Below are positions 1 to 24,332 of a stretch of DNA of 64,000 nt, piece after piece. The stretch covers positions 8,149,560-8,213,559 of the forward strand of contig HG738140.1 in NCBI GenBank assembly GCA_000499405.2. The letters run 5' to 3'. Under the pieces are notes generated by a model. That model did no database searches and was not told the DNA's origin. It saw nothing but the letters and a program-made list of their open reading frames with translations. This DNA comes from Onchocerca volvulus. Its lineage: Eukaryota; Nematoda; Chromadorea; Rhabditida; Onchocercidae. Position 1 is the first letter of the stretch; each line of letters begins with the position of its first letter. The position numbers and the translations under genes were made by a program.

Positions 1-870
1 AATGTAAAAAAAAGGTAGGTGTATCTATATGGAAACATGCGCCCATTTAATGCAACATCGTGTCAAAATTTCAAATTAATCGATAAAGAACTTGAAGGGT
101 TTTGTCAAAAATTGAACAACAAAAATTTATGACAAAGAGACAATCCAAGACCCGACTTAATATCAAAAGTTGGATAGAATTGCTTGATCAAAATATTTCA
201 TTAATATGACCTCGACATTTTTGCAACTAAAAATACAACTAAATCCTTCAAAAAGCAACAAATAAACGAAAAGTTTAAATACACGCATTATCTATAAAAA
301 AATACGCGGTTATTCGAATGGATGTATTTTAATTCAATCGGTGAAGAACTTGAAACGTTTTGTAAAGAATAACAAGGAGCATTTACACTTTTTTTAATGG
401 ACTAGTTATATCCGGTCACGCGCATCTTACCAGGTTCCCAGCTAGTCTATATAAATAAAAATGCAAAAGTTCGTTTGCTCAAAATCTGAAATCTTCGGAA
501 TTTCTTAAATATGCACCTTATCTATATTAATTCAAAATCTAACATCTCCGAAAGTTTTTATCTATTGCTTTGAAATTTTGACACAACGTTGTATTTGAAT
601 ACGCATATGATTTTACCGAGTGTACTGAGCGTTGCATGTTGAAGGCCACGACCACTTAGCAGAAAGCAAGGTCAATAGATTCAGTCCGCTCACTTACTTT
701 TATCTGTGACAGGTATCAACATTCAAATCAATCGGTGGAGAACTTTCGGAGATTTAAGGCTGGTAACAACGAACATTTCTATTTTTATTTCTATTGATGG
801 CAAGATTCATTCAGCCAGCTCTCTAATTTTTAAATGATTAATTAGTCGTTTCCCTAATTTGAGATAACGA
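1..870. repeat. Composite dispersed repeat, probably intronic
   Basis: No exon is visible here. The stretch is made of several blocks that recur elsewhere in the window. The block at about 112-260 resembles about 3430-3640, and the block at about 627-830 resembles about 3761-3990, in the same order. A short module built round TGTCAAAATTTCAAA followed by an ATCG(G/A)TGAAGAACTT-like stretch occurs forward near 50-110 and 320-370 and inverted near 530-610. The stretch precedes the first visible exon of the ABC transporter, so it is best read as transposon-derived DNA inside an intron of that gene. I cannot name the family. Confidence 0.6.
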
Positions 871-961
871 AAAATGATTCGTTACTTCAAAATTGCAGTA
901 AATTTACTTATTCTTACTTTATTATTGCAGCATTTTATCATAGAAAAAACCGTAATTTCAG

Positions 962-11058
<10,097 letters not shown>

Positions 11059-11879
11059 ATTTTTATTTTTTTTTTTTTACAAATGTTAATATTGAATGAA
11101 TTTTATAATGCACTTTAGTTAATATTACTTATTTTCTTCATTTCCTCAAAATTATGTGCTCTATTCAGATGATATGCCCATTCTATGCTCACTCATTTGT
11201 ATTCAGTATTATTCGCATGCAGTTGTATTCAACTAAATGATAAAATTTGTCGTTCACCAGAATTTGCAAATGTTATATTTCTTCGAAGTTGTGGTACCTT
11301 TGAGTAATCTTTCAAATGATAAGAAAAAAATCGTGATTATTACTCTATATCAGTGAGGGACTATCTTTGGAAGGAACAAGACAGATAATGAGGCTGAGCT
11401 TTCTTCAACTTTTACCGATGAATATTACTTTGATTTGACGTGAAAAAATAATTTGCTGAGATGGCATAATTTGGGACTGGAAATAATTCATTTAATAGGA
11501 TTCGCTGAAATCGAAGAACAAGATGGAATTCAACAAATATTCCAACTATGCACTGTTTCACATTTGATTGTTTGATTGAACAAAAATGATGCACATTTGC
11601 ATAATTTTCCTACAGATTCAAAGAAAAAAAAAGTTTCGAAGCCTTTTTGCCAAAAAAAAGGGAAAAAATTGAGATATTGAACAAAGTTTGAGAAAATTGG
11701 AACAAAGTATTCAAGCTAATCTCAACATGCGCTATACATGATTAATTACTATGGAACAGCACTAAAATTATATAGTCTTCAGGTGTTGGCAAAGATCGAC
11801 ATAATTTTAACAAAAATGTATTCAAATAATCAAAAAGTATTGTAAATTGTAAAAATACTGTATTGTAAAAATATTTCTC
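11059..11879. other. 3' flank of the ABC transporter, no gene seen
   Basis: AT-rich sequence follows the transporter stop codon. It presumably holds the 3' UTR. No strong AATAAA hexamer was found close to the stop. The short reading frames here lack splice-site support or recognisable motifs. Confidence 0.5.
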
Positions 11880-12195
11880 ACATGATTCATCACTCAAGAT
11901 TCATGCAAATAAATGTTACCATATCTAATGCAACTTTCATTTTTGTTCGTGATTACCCAGCTTTGTCTTCAAAAAACTAATTCACATGCAAATGCTTCTG
12001 ATCTTATAATTTAGCTTATGTGTAATGTTGGGAATATAGTACAGAAACGTTTACTATAAAAGAATTGCTATTGATTGGAACAAAGAAATTTTGGTTCAGA
12101 ATTGATTTGGATTACAAGGAGAGCTATGTGCTTTCATTTCTAATCTATTACCATCAACCAATCTCCCAGAAAATATCTCTATTATATTCCCAACA
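11880..12195 (-). repeat. Inverted, partial LTR-like repeat
   Basis: On the minus strand this reads as a diverged copy of the repeat at 4757-5330. It holds the reverse complements of GGGATATTTTCTGAGA-like, CATTTGCATGTGAATTAG-like and CTTGAGTGATGAATCATG landmarks in the expected order. It is shorter than the other copies and lies between the two convergent genes. Confidence 0.55.
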
Positions 12196-12295
12196 AATAA
12201 GTTTAGTGTTGTGTCGCAGTACTTTTAACCAAATTCTGTAAGGGATGAATGATTCAAGTTAACTGTGCGCTAATCACAAAATCAAAATAAGTGAA

Positions 12296-12301
12296 TTTAT
12301 T
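12296..12301 (-). terminator. Candidate polyadenylation signal AATAAA
   Basis: TTTATT on the plus strand reads AATAAA on the minus strand, about 126 bases downstream of the stop codon of the gene at 12427-16012. Position and sequence fit a cleavage/polyadenylation signal. Such hexamers are common by chance in DNA this AT-rich. Confidence 0.35.
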
Positions 12302-12426
12302 GTGAAAGAAATGATAATTTAGCGAAATCAGAGAGAAAGTCATAATTAAAAATAATAATATGTGAAGTGGGCAATTTTATCGTCCCATTAATTCGTTCTT
12401 CCAAGTTATTGTTGATATTGGTGTAT

Positions 12427-15400
12427 TTATTTGGCGAAACTTTCATCTATACTGGCAAACTGTGGCGATGGCTCATCAACTTGAAATAGTATTGGATTTG
12501 ATAATCCACTACTAATATCGTTCATTGTTCCTGACTGCTGAAATGTTTTCTGGAAAAAAAAAGTACAGGAAAATTTAACAGTGTTACAAGGATAATATTT
12601 TGATTTTAAAAACGATATTCTTCTGTACACAGTTGCATATGATATGAAAAACAATGTCTTAGTACCAAGAATAATGTCTTCATTGCTGTTAATTCAGCTT
12701 TTTTATCCACAAATATTTTACAAACCTCAGTAACTGTGATTTTATTGGGATCATTATCAATCATTTTCATGCTTTTGTTGCTGTCACTTAAGCCACTCTC
12801 AACCGGATGAATCGATAATTGTGATGGTTCTTGATGCAGCAATTGAAGTTGCTCTTGTTTATCATTCTGGAAATGAATAATCACAAAATCAGGAATTGTA
12901 TGTAACTTTCGACTCATCAATATTTGCTTAATAAATATAATATGTATAAAAATTTCCATTTCCAGCATTCTATTACTTTATACTAGGCAATCGATATGGC
13001 TGTTTTCATATAGTAGAGCTTTTAGTGTTAATGCCATACCATATTAATACGATACTTACTATTGATCCGATTGATCCAACTAGATGATTGGAATTTTCAG
13101 TTTTTTTCCAGTTATCATTGTTAAAATGAAATGCTGCAATTGCTCGAAGTGCATTATCATCTGGTTCACTGCGAGAAATCGGTAAGTTTGCACTTTGCTG
13201 AAAAACTTCGCTTAGCACTGCGTTGGTCTTTTGCTGAATTTGCTGCAATCGAAAGAACCTTTCTGCTTTAAGTGTAAAACTTGCGATGAAGCTGACGTAA
13301 ATTATCATTAAGTAATACCTCCGGTTGATTACGGAGTGGCTGTTCTATCTGCGATTGTTGCTTCTGCTGGTGAGCCTGAGTCGACAGAGGTTTAATTTGA
13401 TGCTCTAGGATTGTTTGGCTTTGCAGCGAATTTATCATCTGCAAAAAAAAGCTAATATTCCTTAAAATTTTTGCAAGCGCGAAAATAATTTAAACGATAA
13501 TCAGTATGTTAAACCTTAAAAATACTCTGCAAATCGGAATCCATCAAATGGCAGAAAAAAAAAAAAAGGTACTTGGGATTGCTGTTGTTGATGCTCCTGC
13601 TCCTGTTGTTTAGGACTTTGATTTTGAACCTGATATGGAAAGCCAGGTTCTGTCACTTCAAGTGATTGGCTAACAGCGGTATTCGCAATTAGTTGCTGCT
13701 GTGATCGCTGGTTATTGATGTGCCATTGATTGTAGTGTGGCATCCAATGATCATTTGCATTGTTATTGGGAATATAGTTGTTAAGGTTATCACTAGGCAA
13801 AATAGCTTGGCTCATTCGTCCGTCCAAATTATCTAGAATATTTGCCTGAAAATGATTTCTCCTTTTTTTTTTTTCTTTCTCTCTTTTTTCGCCATTATTT
13901 ATAGTAGTTTGATGAATTTCACTAAAATAATCGATGCATATTTAAAAGTATTTCTCTTAAATGTTAATTATAGCAGTAATTTCCCTCTCTATAATAACAA
14001 TCATTAAAATAATCTGCAATAATAACGACCCTTTTTAACTGCTTGTTAAGGAGAAAATTTCAAATAAATCATTTGTTAGTGTTATTTTTAAGAAATATGA
14101 ATGCGGCCGGAAGGAATGAGTGATTCAGAAAGCTTATCTCACAAGAAAGACTTATTAGACAAGCAACATTTTAGTTGTTCATTGACCCATATTGCATGAT
14201 CTTTTGTTGACCGGTCTATTTGTCAAAAACTTTTCCCAATATAATGCTACTTAAATCGAGTTCCTGTTAGGATAATTGCTAGTGAATGTTCAGAATGGGT
14301 TACTCTCTGCATGTTCCAATCATTATTGTTCCGATATTGATTCTGATTCATGCTTGCTTGAGGATTCTGATATCCTGGATATTCCTGCCATCCATTTTGT
14401 GGCCACTGATTCTGATTCTGAATACCATTCTGCCAATTGGCTCCCATCTGAGCATTATCTTGCCAATGGTTGCCAGCTTCCCATGGAATAAAAGGATTCG
14501 GTTGTATTTGTTGCACTACAGGTGTAGCCAAATACTGCTGACTTTGCCAGACAGCAATTTTCTCATTATTTTTGTTGTAGGCCGGATTAGGCCAAGGCCA
14601 TTGCCAGAAGTTACTCGATTGTTTTTGTTTGTTAATCTGTTGGGCCAAGTCAAACAGATGAAAAGAATTGCTCCAAACTATATTATTGTTAATGTTATCC
14701 CATGTAGTAGGTAATAGTTCTCGTTGCTGTGCTTGTAAAAATGGTCCCAATATAAGCATTGATTCACTCTTAGCCATATTATCTTGCTGTGATCCGACGA
14801 ATTGATTTCCCGATATCTGGCTGAAAAATATAAAATTAAAGCATTGGTTTTGATTTACTGATTCCCATTGCTGGCTTCGAATTGCACACTATGAAATATT
14901 ATAATTTCAGAAATCGACTCTACTTCACATTATTAAAATGATATTTCACTGTCATTTCTTATTTCTTCAGATTTGGAAAATTTTGTTCATACTTTTCATT
15001 ATTGTCACCCGCATTCCAGTGCAATAGATTATCCAACAGAGTTGGATGGGAAGATGCTGCCATAAATTCAGTCGGTGGTGGTTCATTTATTACTGGTTGA
15101 AGTTGATTTTCATTTAATTTGTCGAGCAACTAAAATCGTTTAATCCAAACAATTATCGTTATTTGCGAAAATTGCTTAGTATATAAAGTTGGATTCAATG
15201 TAATTTTGCAAAATTTTGTAATATCTTAAGACCACAATCACGATTAAATGGAAGTCGGCATTGTATACATCGTAAAAGCGTACAGTAAATGTAATAAAAC
15301 GAATATATAGTAATTATTGTAAACAAGAATCGTTTTTATTGAAGTAGGCATAACTTTCACCTGATTCGGTTCGAAGGAATCCGTTCGCAGCACCTTCACC

Positions 15401-16012
15401 TGCATGACGCCTTCAATGCCAGATTTTTCCGCTTGCTCCTTGATTTTTGGGATAATTTTGCGCAGGAAATCAAAACGAGAATCCTAGAATTGCGAAAAAA
15501 AGAAAATTGCATTCTAATTCTGGCTATTGAAATATCTTTAAATCATCAATTTTTTTATTCTCTCAACAATTTTTAATATCATTTCGAATAATTGTTGTGC
15601 TGAAAGCATAATCTAATCGAAATCAAATAACAAATGCCAATAATCAGAAATGAATTGATACTTTGAAAATTGGCACTGTTTGCGTGAATGTTGGTGGCAA
15701 AGACTAAACTGATCGAGAATCTTGGCATATTTCAGAGCACTTTGCATTTTATAATGAACTGTAAGGAAGAATGGAACCTACCACAGTTTGTGATAGGTCA
15801 ACTGAAGGTTGTGATATTGATGTGATGGATGTCGCCTGCTCAATTGCTTGAGGTTGTTCCGCACGAACTGCTAATGCTGCTGGTGCTGCTTCATAATTTG
15901 AACTTTCAAAAATTCTCGGAAATCTGCAAAATCGATATTGCTGAAGTTGTACTTGTATTGCATTTATTGCATTTTGCTTCGATCTTATTTTTCTCAGACC
16001 TTCCTCCTTCAT
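12427..16012 (-). CDS. Gln/Asn-rich protein of unknown function
   Basis: I do not recognise this gene. Minus-strand exons, 5' to 3': 16012-15782, 15483-15361, 15129-14993, 14820-14304, 13845-13573, 13438-13319, 13242-13060, 12866-12726 and 12549-12427 (stop TAA). All junctions have GT donors and AG acceptors with matching phases, giving 616 codons including the stop (615 residues). The product is hydrophilic with no obvious signal peptide or membrane segment. Exon 1 has a basic start (MKEEGLRKIRSKQ) and an Ala-rich part. Exon 2 is a short charged, helix-prone stretch (FLRKIIPKIKEQAEKSGIEG). The rest is dominated by Q, N and W, as in QWPWPNPAYNKNN and QQEQEHQQQQSQ. The composition resembles prion-like scaffold or RNA-associated proteins, but that is compositional only. 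The start is uncertain: an AG six bases upstream of the ATG could be a splice or trans-splice acceptor, and an upstream exon is possible. Confidence 0.7.
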
Positions 16013-17281
16013 TCTCCAAAAAAAGTATCTCAGTTGGATATTATTCGATTAACTGATTCAAAAAGGTTTAAAAATATTTAATTAAAGAACTTATTTTTAA
16101 ATCCATAAATTAGACTATACTATATTTCTATAACAGAAATGTCAAGAAAATTGTGGAAAGGTCCTTTTTTTGTTTGTGAGATCTTTTCCTGATAGCACTC
16201 CATTTTTATAAAATTGTTACCGTTGTGGATAGAATGATTGAATTATACGAGCACTCCTACAGTCATTGCATCCTATTGCCATTCGGTGTTTCAATTCAAA
16301 CCTAAATTTGAAAATTTTTTCGATTTTCCCAATCTCCATTAGAATTAGAATAAAAAAGTTTAGAGTATAACTACAAAACAATTCAAGTAAGTATTGAAGT
16401 GAAATTGATTAATTACAACTATTCATACTTCGTATAAATTACCAAATGGAATAATTCCAAAAGGCTTTTAAAAATTGTCGATAGATATTATGTATTTTCA
16501 AAATATCGAAACGCTAGTTTTAAACTTCCAGAAATATCTCTTAAATGCCATGTCAAATTAATGCCGAAAAAAAGGTGTCAATTCTCGTAATTTCTAGAAA
16601 TTTTTTATAATCGTCCCTCTTATATTTTTATTGTTTTCCCAAACCTACATTTCAAATAAATGTGGTATTAGAGAAATTACCACGGTATTTCGAAATCATT
16701 GGGTATTCTGTAGAAAATCAATTTGGTGATAATAATTGCAAACACAAGGATAAACGATAGCGTTCCCAAACACACAAGATAATTCTGAAAATTGAAATTG
16801 GAAAGCACCTTACTGAAATCTGAAATGTTAATTTGGGAATTAATTAATCAACAGGATGACATTTCAACAGCATCTATTGGCGACACAACATTGTGAAACA
16901 AAAACAATTCTTGAAAAAAATTAATGTCAATTTAATTTAATTCTAAAACAACAATATAAGTTAAGAAAAAAGAGTCCGGGAAATAAGTGCATGAAGGATT
17001 AGGCATGCTACATCAGGAACCTTGATGGATGGTCTATGTTTTATTAAATGATCTAAATGATCGATCATTCGATCATATAAATTAGCTGACACACTGACAC
17101 TGCACAGCATAAATCTTTAAATTTGGAAAAAGATTCTGCAAAAAGTCATAAACATAGCTGAGATACTGAAGAGATTGAAAAGAGAGAAAATAGGCATAAA
17201 TTTATGATTAAGTGTAAAACTAACAAATGTTTCTGATATTTATTGAGATTGAATCTATTTTTGCTTTAATTTTTTGTATTC
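16013..17281. other. Intergenic or 5' intron, nothing recognised
   Basis: AT-rich sequence upstream of the Gln/Asn-rich gene. I found no supported exon, RNA gene or clear repeat. It may hold the promoter of that gene or a 5' UTR intron. Confidence 0.4.
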
Positions 17282-17518
17282 CTAATTTTTTGTAAAATTA
17301 TTTTGTGACCCTTTATCATCCATTTTTCGATTTTTCTCTAATCGATAAATATCTTGCATAACCGATAAAATCTTCATAGAATCGTTTACCTTATATGAAG
17401 TTCGTTTCTTTTCGAGTGTAATAATGGGTGTTGTTGTCAGCGTGGCTGCTCCATCAGGAGATACTGGATTATCTTTTATCGGTGATTTTTCATCCATTCC
17501 AACTGTAAATATTTTCAT
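17282..17518 (-). CDS. Small hypothetical ORF, possible first exon
   Basis: A 78-codon frame with a methionine start, hydrophilic and lysine-rich. It holds a helix-prone stretch (VNDSMKILSVMQDIYRLEKN) and a Thr-rich part (AATLTTTPIITLEKK). It lacks the phenylalanine/leucine/isoleucine excess of most random AT-rich frames here, which suggests it may be real. It lies on the same strand as, and about 1.3 kb upstream of, the Gln/Asn-rich gene. It could therefore be an upstream exon of that gene or a separate small gene. No clear splice donor in a matching phase was found. Confidence 0.3.
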   Translation of the reverse strand: MKIFTVGMDEKSPIKDNPVSPDGAATLTTTPIITLEKKRTSYKVNDSMKILSVMQDIYRLEKNRKMDDKGSQNNFTKN

Positions 17519-20500
17519 TTTCCGTTCCTACAATTCTAATAAAATGCAATTTACTTGTTTATGTTACCTTGGAGAAACAAATAATTAGTCCATTTCAGTG
17601 GCTCGAAAAGCGACAATAGGAAAAAATACGAGAAAGCAACGTATTTTTCTTATAAGTTTATTAGGATTGTTGCAAAAAATGTATCAAGATTCAAGATCAA
17701 AAAAATTTCAAGAATTATGTAATGAATGATTTTTAAGTACTTTACCTAGAGGAGAAGTAAGGAGAAGAAGAAAGCAGTTCAAAGGATTTTACTATGACAC
17801 TTTTTTAAATGTATAATTAATCACTTTTATGGTTTTTCTTTCAAAGAAATCCTCGTGAGAAATGTTATAGGATGTTATGATAGTGGTACAACTAATGTTT
17901 AAAATTCAAAATTTGAATATTTTGAGTAAACTGGCTATCAATCTGAAGATAAAATTTTTGTGTTTAACAAAGAAGTAGTTGATTTTTTCTATTTCATCCG
18001 AAAAACAGAATCAAAAAATAATTTATTAAATTAAATATAAATAGTTTCATTATTTTCGAGAATGCAAGTGAAAATGATTTCAGAAAGTTGTTGAATTCGA
18101 TCCATATGCAATAATTTGAAGTGGAGCAGAAACACAAAAAATGAATTGATGTACAAATGATTGCGGATATTCTCCATTTTAAAATTTATATATATGACAT
18201 TCTTCCTGTGCAGATCGGCGAAAGGTCATAAAACAGATATAAAAAGTTTAAAATTACAGATAAATTGTAATTTTCGTCATTTTAATTAGATCAAATATTG
18301 ATGGCAAAACTAAGACAACGATATGTCACTAATCAAAATTATATTTATCCTATTATCGTAATTTGTTTTTGAAATTAACTTCGTATTGTCGAATTATGAC
18401 CCGAGACGCTCCTCTTCGTTTGAACTTTTCATCATTCAGTTCTTATTCATCATTACTTATCTGTTCCACGAATTCTTCATTCAATTTTAACTCATTTCGT
18501 TGAAGAAAAAGGAAAAAATAAATGAAGCTAGGAATCATAATAGAAATACATAAATAATTTAAAAATTAGAATTGAATTTGAAAACTTTTCACGCTTGCAA
18601 TTCCTTCACATATGATTGATGTAAGTCGTGACATCAATAACAGCATATTGCATCGGATGATGAAAAGAATCCTGATAATTCTTGAAAGAGTTATAACAAA
18701 GGGGTATTAGGCAAGATTTTTTTATAAATGAATTAATGAGCCTTCAATCTTTGGAATTTCAAAATTTTTTTTCATTCTCTCTCCTTTTTTCCTTCTCTTC
18801 TTTTTGCTTTCAAAAAATCACACTTTTCTTCGAATAATGGCATTTTTTGCAAAATAGGAAGAAAAATTGATATATTTGTAATTAAAAGATGCTAAAAAAA
18901 CCCGAAAATTTCTTTGTCCCACTTCAGTCTTTTCCATCTGAAGACCATAAATGACGGTCAAGCTGGGAATAGCACATCAAAGGCCAAGGATGAATGACAT
19001 TGGATGGAAGATATATCCATCTATACAAATATATAGCACAACACACAGTTTTTGTGTTCTGAGGCGAAAGAGGCATTAAAATGGAGGAAGAATGAAGTTG
19101 AAAACCAGTTTCAGATCCTGTTCAACTGATTCATTATCATCCTGGCTATATTCGCACTTTCAGATTTTTTACCGGTCTATACCTATCGAATCCTGCAATG
19201 CCATCAAAAATCGAATCTTCTGGATGTTGAGAACGATCGGGATCTTATTCCACTCTATTTCCTCCTTGTAATACTCAGAAATATTGTATTGATTTTTCTG
19301 CTATGCAAATCAGTGATGGTAATTTAAAAAAAAAAAAAAAAGGAAAAAAATTAATTTCGATACTTGTGTAGGAACTCACAGTTTCTTCACCGATCAAGTC
19401 ACTGTTTCATTGCACAGTATTGTCTATCGTGATTAATGTCACCTTTTTTCTAACTTAATTAATCTAATTCTTCATTCATCTTTCTAAGCCACCGCGATGA
19501 GCTGCAAGAATTACTGTCCTATCGGATTTCATTCGGGGTGATATCGCGCAATATGCAAGTAATGATAAATCGATAAACAACTAATAATGATGCAAATTAA
19601 TAACTGGAACCGCCATCATTAATGGATTCCATCTGAAAATTTTTAATATGTGCAAATGGCGTAAAATATATTTGTTTTGATGAAAATTTAATTCCATGCA
19701 ACATACATACTCAAAAGAATAATGTGAAAATTTTGTAAAAAAAAAAAAAAAAAGGAAAACGAACAAAAAAAATGTATGTATTAATTCATATGCAGAAAGA
19801 GAAATTAATTTATATTGTTATGATAAATCTGAAATGAAAAATATTTTTTTTAGAATTGTTTTTCGTCATTTATCAAAGAAACTAAATCGGCAAAATTCCG
19901 AAGTTTATTCGATATTCGAATAAACGAATTCATTTTAATTTAACTTGTGAGAATTGTAAAAGTTTGTCGTTCATTTCGACTTATGATAATAGTCTGAATT
20001 CAGCTGATAATTACAGTAATATTGATTTTAAGTACATTTTCACTCAAATTCGAACTCTGAAATATAATTATATGCATGCGATTGAAGATACAAATGAAGC
20101 TTAGCAAGCAAAATTTGGAAGCAATGTTCCTGAATCAGTATCATTTTCGTGAAAATCTTTTAATTACGTTGTAAAGGCCAAATTTTCATATATATAAGTC
20201 CTAAAAAAATTACTTTTTTAAGATTTTCAATAGCCAACAATTAGTAAAATCAAAAAATTTAATTGCCGCATAAGTATCTCGTGCATAATTATCCAAAAAG
20301 ATAAGATGCTCTAATTAAACATGTTAGTATTACTTTTCTGCTTGCTTATTTTTTTATGCAGTGATTCACTGAAATAGTACTCTTTTTCTGGAAAATCTAA
20401 AAATCACCGTATGCTTGAATCGAATTCATAGAAAAATCAGAATATATCCATTTTCTCAAAGAATAATGACACAGAATAAAGATGATTTAATGATCTTGAA

Positions 20501-22274
20501 AGGTAAAAGGTTGTCCTCAACTTTTGTTGAGAAAAATGATAATGTCATCTCCACAAAATGTTTTTCGGTCGAATTCAATAATTAATATGCAATAATTCAT
20601 TTGCCGGCTATTGTCTTCTCAGTACAACAACAAAAAGAAAAAAGACAATTTCTTGAAGTCATTTATTGATTTCTCGAAGGAATCTGAAATAAAAATCTTT
20701 TGAAATTTGACTGATACTTGCAGTTCAAATAAACGTTGGTCATTATAGCTGAAGACTTAATTAATTCAAAATAAAATTTAAAAAAGAGGAAAATTCATGC
20801 ATAGGAAAGATGCAAAATATATTATTAAGCAAATCAAGGACTAGTACCGGTTCAATGATAAGCGGTAATTCCTGAAATCTAGATATAATAATAAAGGTAA
20901 AATACTAACGCTTGCAAGAGTGATGACATCTTAATAACTCCATGATAACAATGGAAATGATAAAAATAGTGATAAAAAAAGATCCTTCGCAAGAAATAAG
21001 AAAAAAATTTCTAATGATAATCTTGACATAGCATCATTATTGTCATGATTATGATATCATTACCATTATTACCGATATTGCTATCACCATCGTCACAAAA
21101 GCAATAACAACGAAGAGAATAATAGTATTCAAATTCTTTTAAACATTGTTGTATTTTATATTATGATTTCACTTGTTATTTTGAAGACAATTTCTTTTGT
21201 TCAATACTAAAAACTAAATAATGGAAGTATTTTGATACATTTTCAGTAATAATCTTCAAATCTCGTTTGATACGATAACCTTCAAGCTCAAATGGATATT
21301 TTCCGATGAATTCACCGATCTATTAATTTGTACATTTTTAGTGAAAAATATGTGTTAAGGAATTTTATTTTTAATAAAAAATCAAGAATTTGAACTTTCT
21401 GTATGAGAGATTTTTTCAAACGATTGAAGCGAGGGAATCTTTGACTTTTGAATTAAAATGAATTTGTTTGAAGTTCTTATGTAGCGAAAAATGGGAATGA
21501 AAAAAATCAACTAATGACTCATTCAAAGAGGAAAAAAAAATTGCTTGATCACAGTTCTTTTGATTCTACTGGCAAATTTATAACGAACGCTTCGCGATTC
21601 TGTCATTTGATTTTCATACAGAAGAATGCAGAATTTAATATGTCACACTTTTAGGTTTTCTGTGACGACTTGGCACTTTAAGGATTAAAGTTTAAAATCA
21701 AAAATATCGAAACTTTGCATTTGCACAAAAGTAAGCATGCTGAGTATTCCAAGTCTTTTTTATCCGTACCTCATCGACTTTCATTAATAAAGTACCAGAA
21801 ACTATGAAAAATAAGCACAGAAAAATTACAGATCTAATGAAAATCAATAATTCTTCATTCAGTGGAAAACAAATAGCGTAAAACTAAAAACATGTAAGAA
21901 TCCGAAAATTTGCTTTATTTTAAAAAAAATATTAATGTTTTTAAAGATAAAACACATCCCTGAATATTATTGCACTTTTTCATACTATCTTAGTTGGCAG
22001 ATTTTCTTGGCTTCAGAATCAAATTAAATTGTCTTATATTGATCTTCAGATGACTATACAGTGTTAATCGATGATTTGACCAAATGCTTGTTGTATTCAA
22101 AGAAAATATTGTTAAATTATAGCTTTAATTAACATGAAGAGACAATGATCTCACTACTCCCCTGAACTAAATATATTTAGCGATCATTATTTCTAAAGAA
22201 CAATTAATTTGAAGATAACCGATTTGAATAAATTTAAAGTCAGCCGAATTACTAACAGGAACAAGTAATTTTAT

Positions 22275-22300
22275 AGAGAGAGAGAGAGAAAGAGAGAGAG
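22275..22300. repeat. (AG)n microsatellite
   Basis: A run of alternating A and G of about 26 bases with a single AAAG interruption near the middle. Confidence 0.9.
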
Positions 22301-24263
22301 GTAGGTAAATAATTATGTAAATAGATAGAGTGATTGCTTAGGTACAAAACAAGCTTCACAATTTGCAAAATTGGGCAGAGAAGAAGTAGGATAGTTTGGG
22401 GTGTTTGTAACTTGAACATTTCGATGATAGCTTCTCAAGCGATACAAATTTCTTCTAACAATTCGTTGTTTACATTTGTTTGTTGAATTAATCATCAAAG
22501 ATTCAGAGAAAGTAAAAGGATTGTTGAATTTCAACAAAAATAGACAGCTTAAAGGAAAATAGTAGTTGTAAGGAAACGGTAATGGAAAATTATAAGTTAT
22601 GGGAGGGTATGAAAGTTATTATCTCCTAGAAAATTATACAAAGCATTTTGGTTATTTCTCAAGTCAGACACAATCTCTTCTAAAAATCAATTGGTAATGC
22701 TCGCCTGAATATATTCCTTCGTTTGAGGAATTTCTCCTGAAAAATAAACCTTATATTCGAGATTATGAAATATATGTTGAAATAGTACATATTTTTGGCT
22801 CTAATAATCGGCATGATCAAATTTAAGAAACAAACAATAATATTGGCTCTTTTTTTTTGTTCTTTTTTTTTGATGGTTATTTAAAAATATAGCACATTTT
22901 CGATGTCAAACATAAAAGCGTTTCTCAATTTATTTTGGAAATAACAAAAAATCGATATTTTTTGTTATAAAGATGTAAAAATGTTAAAATTTAATGCATT
23001 TCAGAATTTCTGAAAGGTTGTGAAGAAAAAAAATATTACAGCAATAGAGCTGAAAGTTGAAAAAAAAGAAAAAAGTATTTCTTCTGATAGTATTTTTTAT
23101 AGGACAAAGTTTAAATTTTAACTGGTGATGATTTCATTTTTCATTTTTGTTTTTCTTCGCATTAAATAAAAAAGAATTTCAATAAATGATCGATAAAAAT
23201 GTTTAGAATTTTGGATATTATAGCGATTGTTTGCGGTAGAAGAAATTTATGAAAGAAAGATTTACTGCAAGGGTAAATGAGATGTTATGAACTTGAAATG
23301 TTGTTGTTTTCTAGGGAAATTACATTTATATAATGTATGATGGATGGATCAGTGATCAGAAGGAAATGTACTGATCATATTTATCTCTATCAATCAATCA
23401 TGCATACGATCACTCTGATTACTTGGAGAGGTTTCCAAATATCAAATTGCATATTAATTTCTCTAGACATTATTTTTACGGCAAGAAGTTAAAAAAATAG
23501 TACGAAACTTGTTTCTATTCTTCACAAAATACACATATAATTTTCATAAATTTGTACTTTGATCTTCAAACTTCTAGAAATATAAAATCAGGAATGAATA
23601 TTGTATAAGCATTTGCTATTGATCATTGGGATGAAAAATAATTAAATTGACTGTAACGCTGATGGAAGTTTGCTAATATTATTCGATATTTGAAGCAAAT
23701 ATTGAGTGGTACCCAATAAAAAACTTCGACAAGATTCGATTTTTCTTGTTTTAAGCAATTTTTTTTTTTTTGAAAAATGAATAAATATTTCTTTTGAAAA
23801 AACATCATCATTACCTGTTTCTGATTTTTTTTGTATTTGATGGAAATTTTGGACAAGATCTCATTTTTCAAAAAACTAACTTCATCGAATCTTTTTCTTT
23901 TTTTTTATTTTCTTCCTCTTTTTTTTTCTTCTGTCCTATTTAATCTTCTATCTATAGAAATTATTTCTGATCCACAATTTCTAAAATCTTTTTCCAAAAC
24001 ATTATTTCAGTCTGTCCAATTTCCTGTAATACCTCAAGTCAAACATGATTTTTATGTAAATTTATTCATTAATTCTCTCATTTCAATATTCACGGACTGT
24101 ATTCGAAAGATGAGACATGTTGTCCTATGGAAAAGATCGATTAAAAACATCAAATTTGGCAACATTATTCGCTATTGTTGTAAAATGAATAATAAATCGA
24201 ACACATCAGATGCTGACAGATGTAGCAGATATTTATCAAAAACATAACAGAGAGACAAGGTCT

Positions 24264-24332
24264 GCTTATCATTTGACCAATCAGATCAAAGAATACAATG
24301 TCTGCTTATCATTTGATAAATCAATATCACAG
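24264..24332 (+). repeat. Short direct repeat of about 25 bases
   Basis: TCTGCTTATCATTTGA followed by (C/T)(C/A)AATCA occurs twice, starting near 24262 and near 24300, separated by about 15 bases. Confidence 0.6.

Noticed and set aside
14276..14714. Long plus-strand frames of 71 and 142 codons
   Set aside because: They lie antisense to the large Gln/Asn-rich exon 14304-14820. The repetitive codon composition of that exon keeps the opposite strand open.
23831..24247. 138-codon plus frame
   Set aside because: Dominated by F, L, I, S and K from T-rich sequence, with no motif, conserved pattern or splice context.
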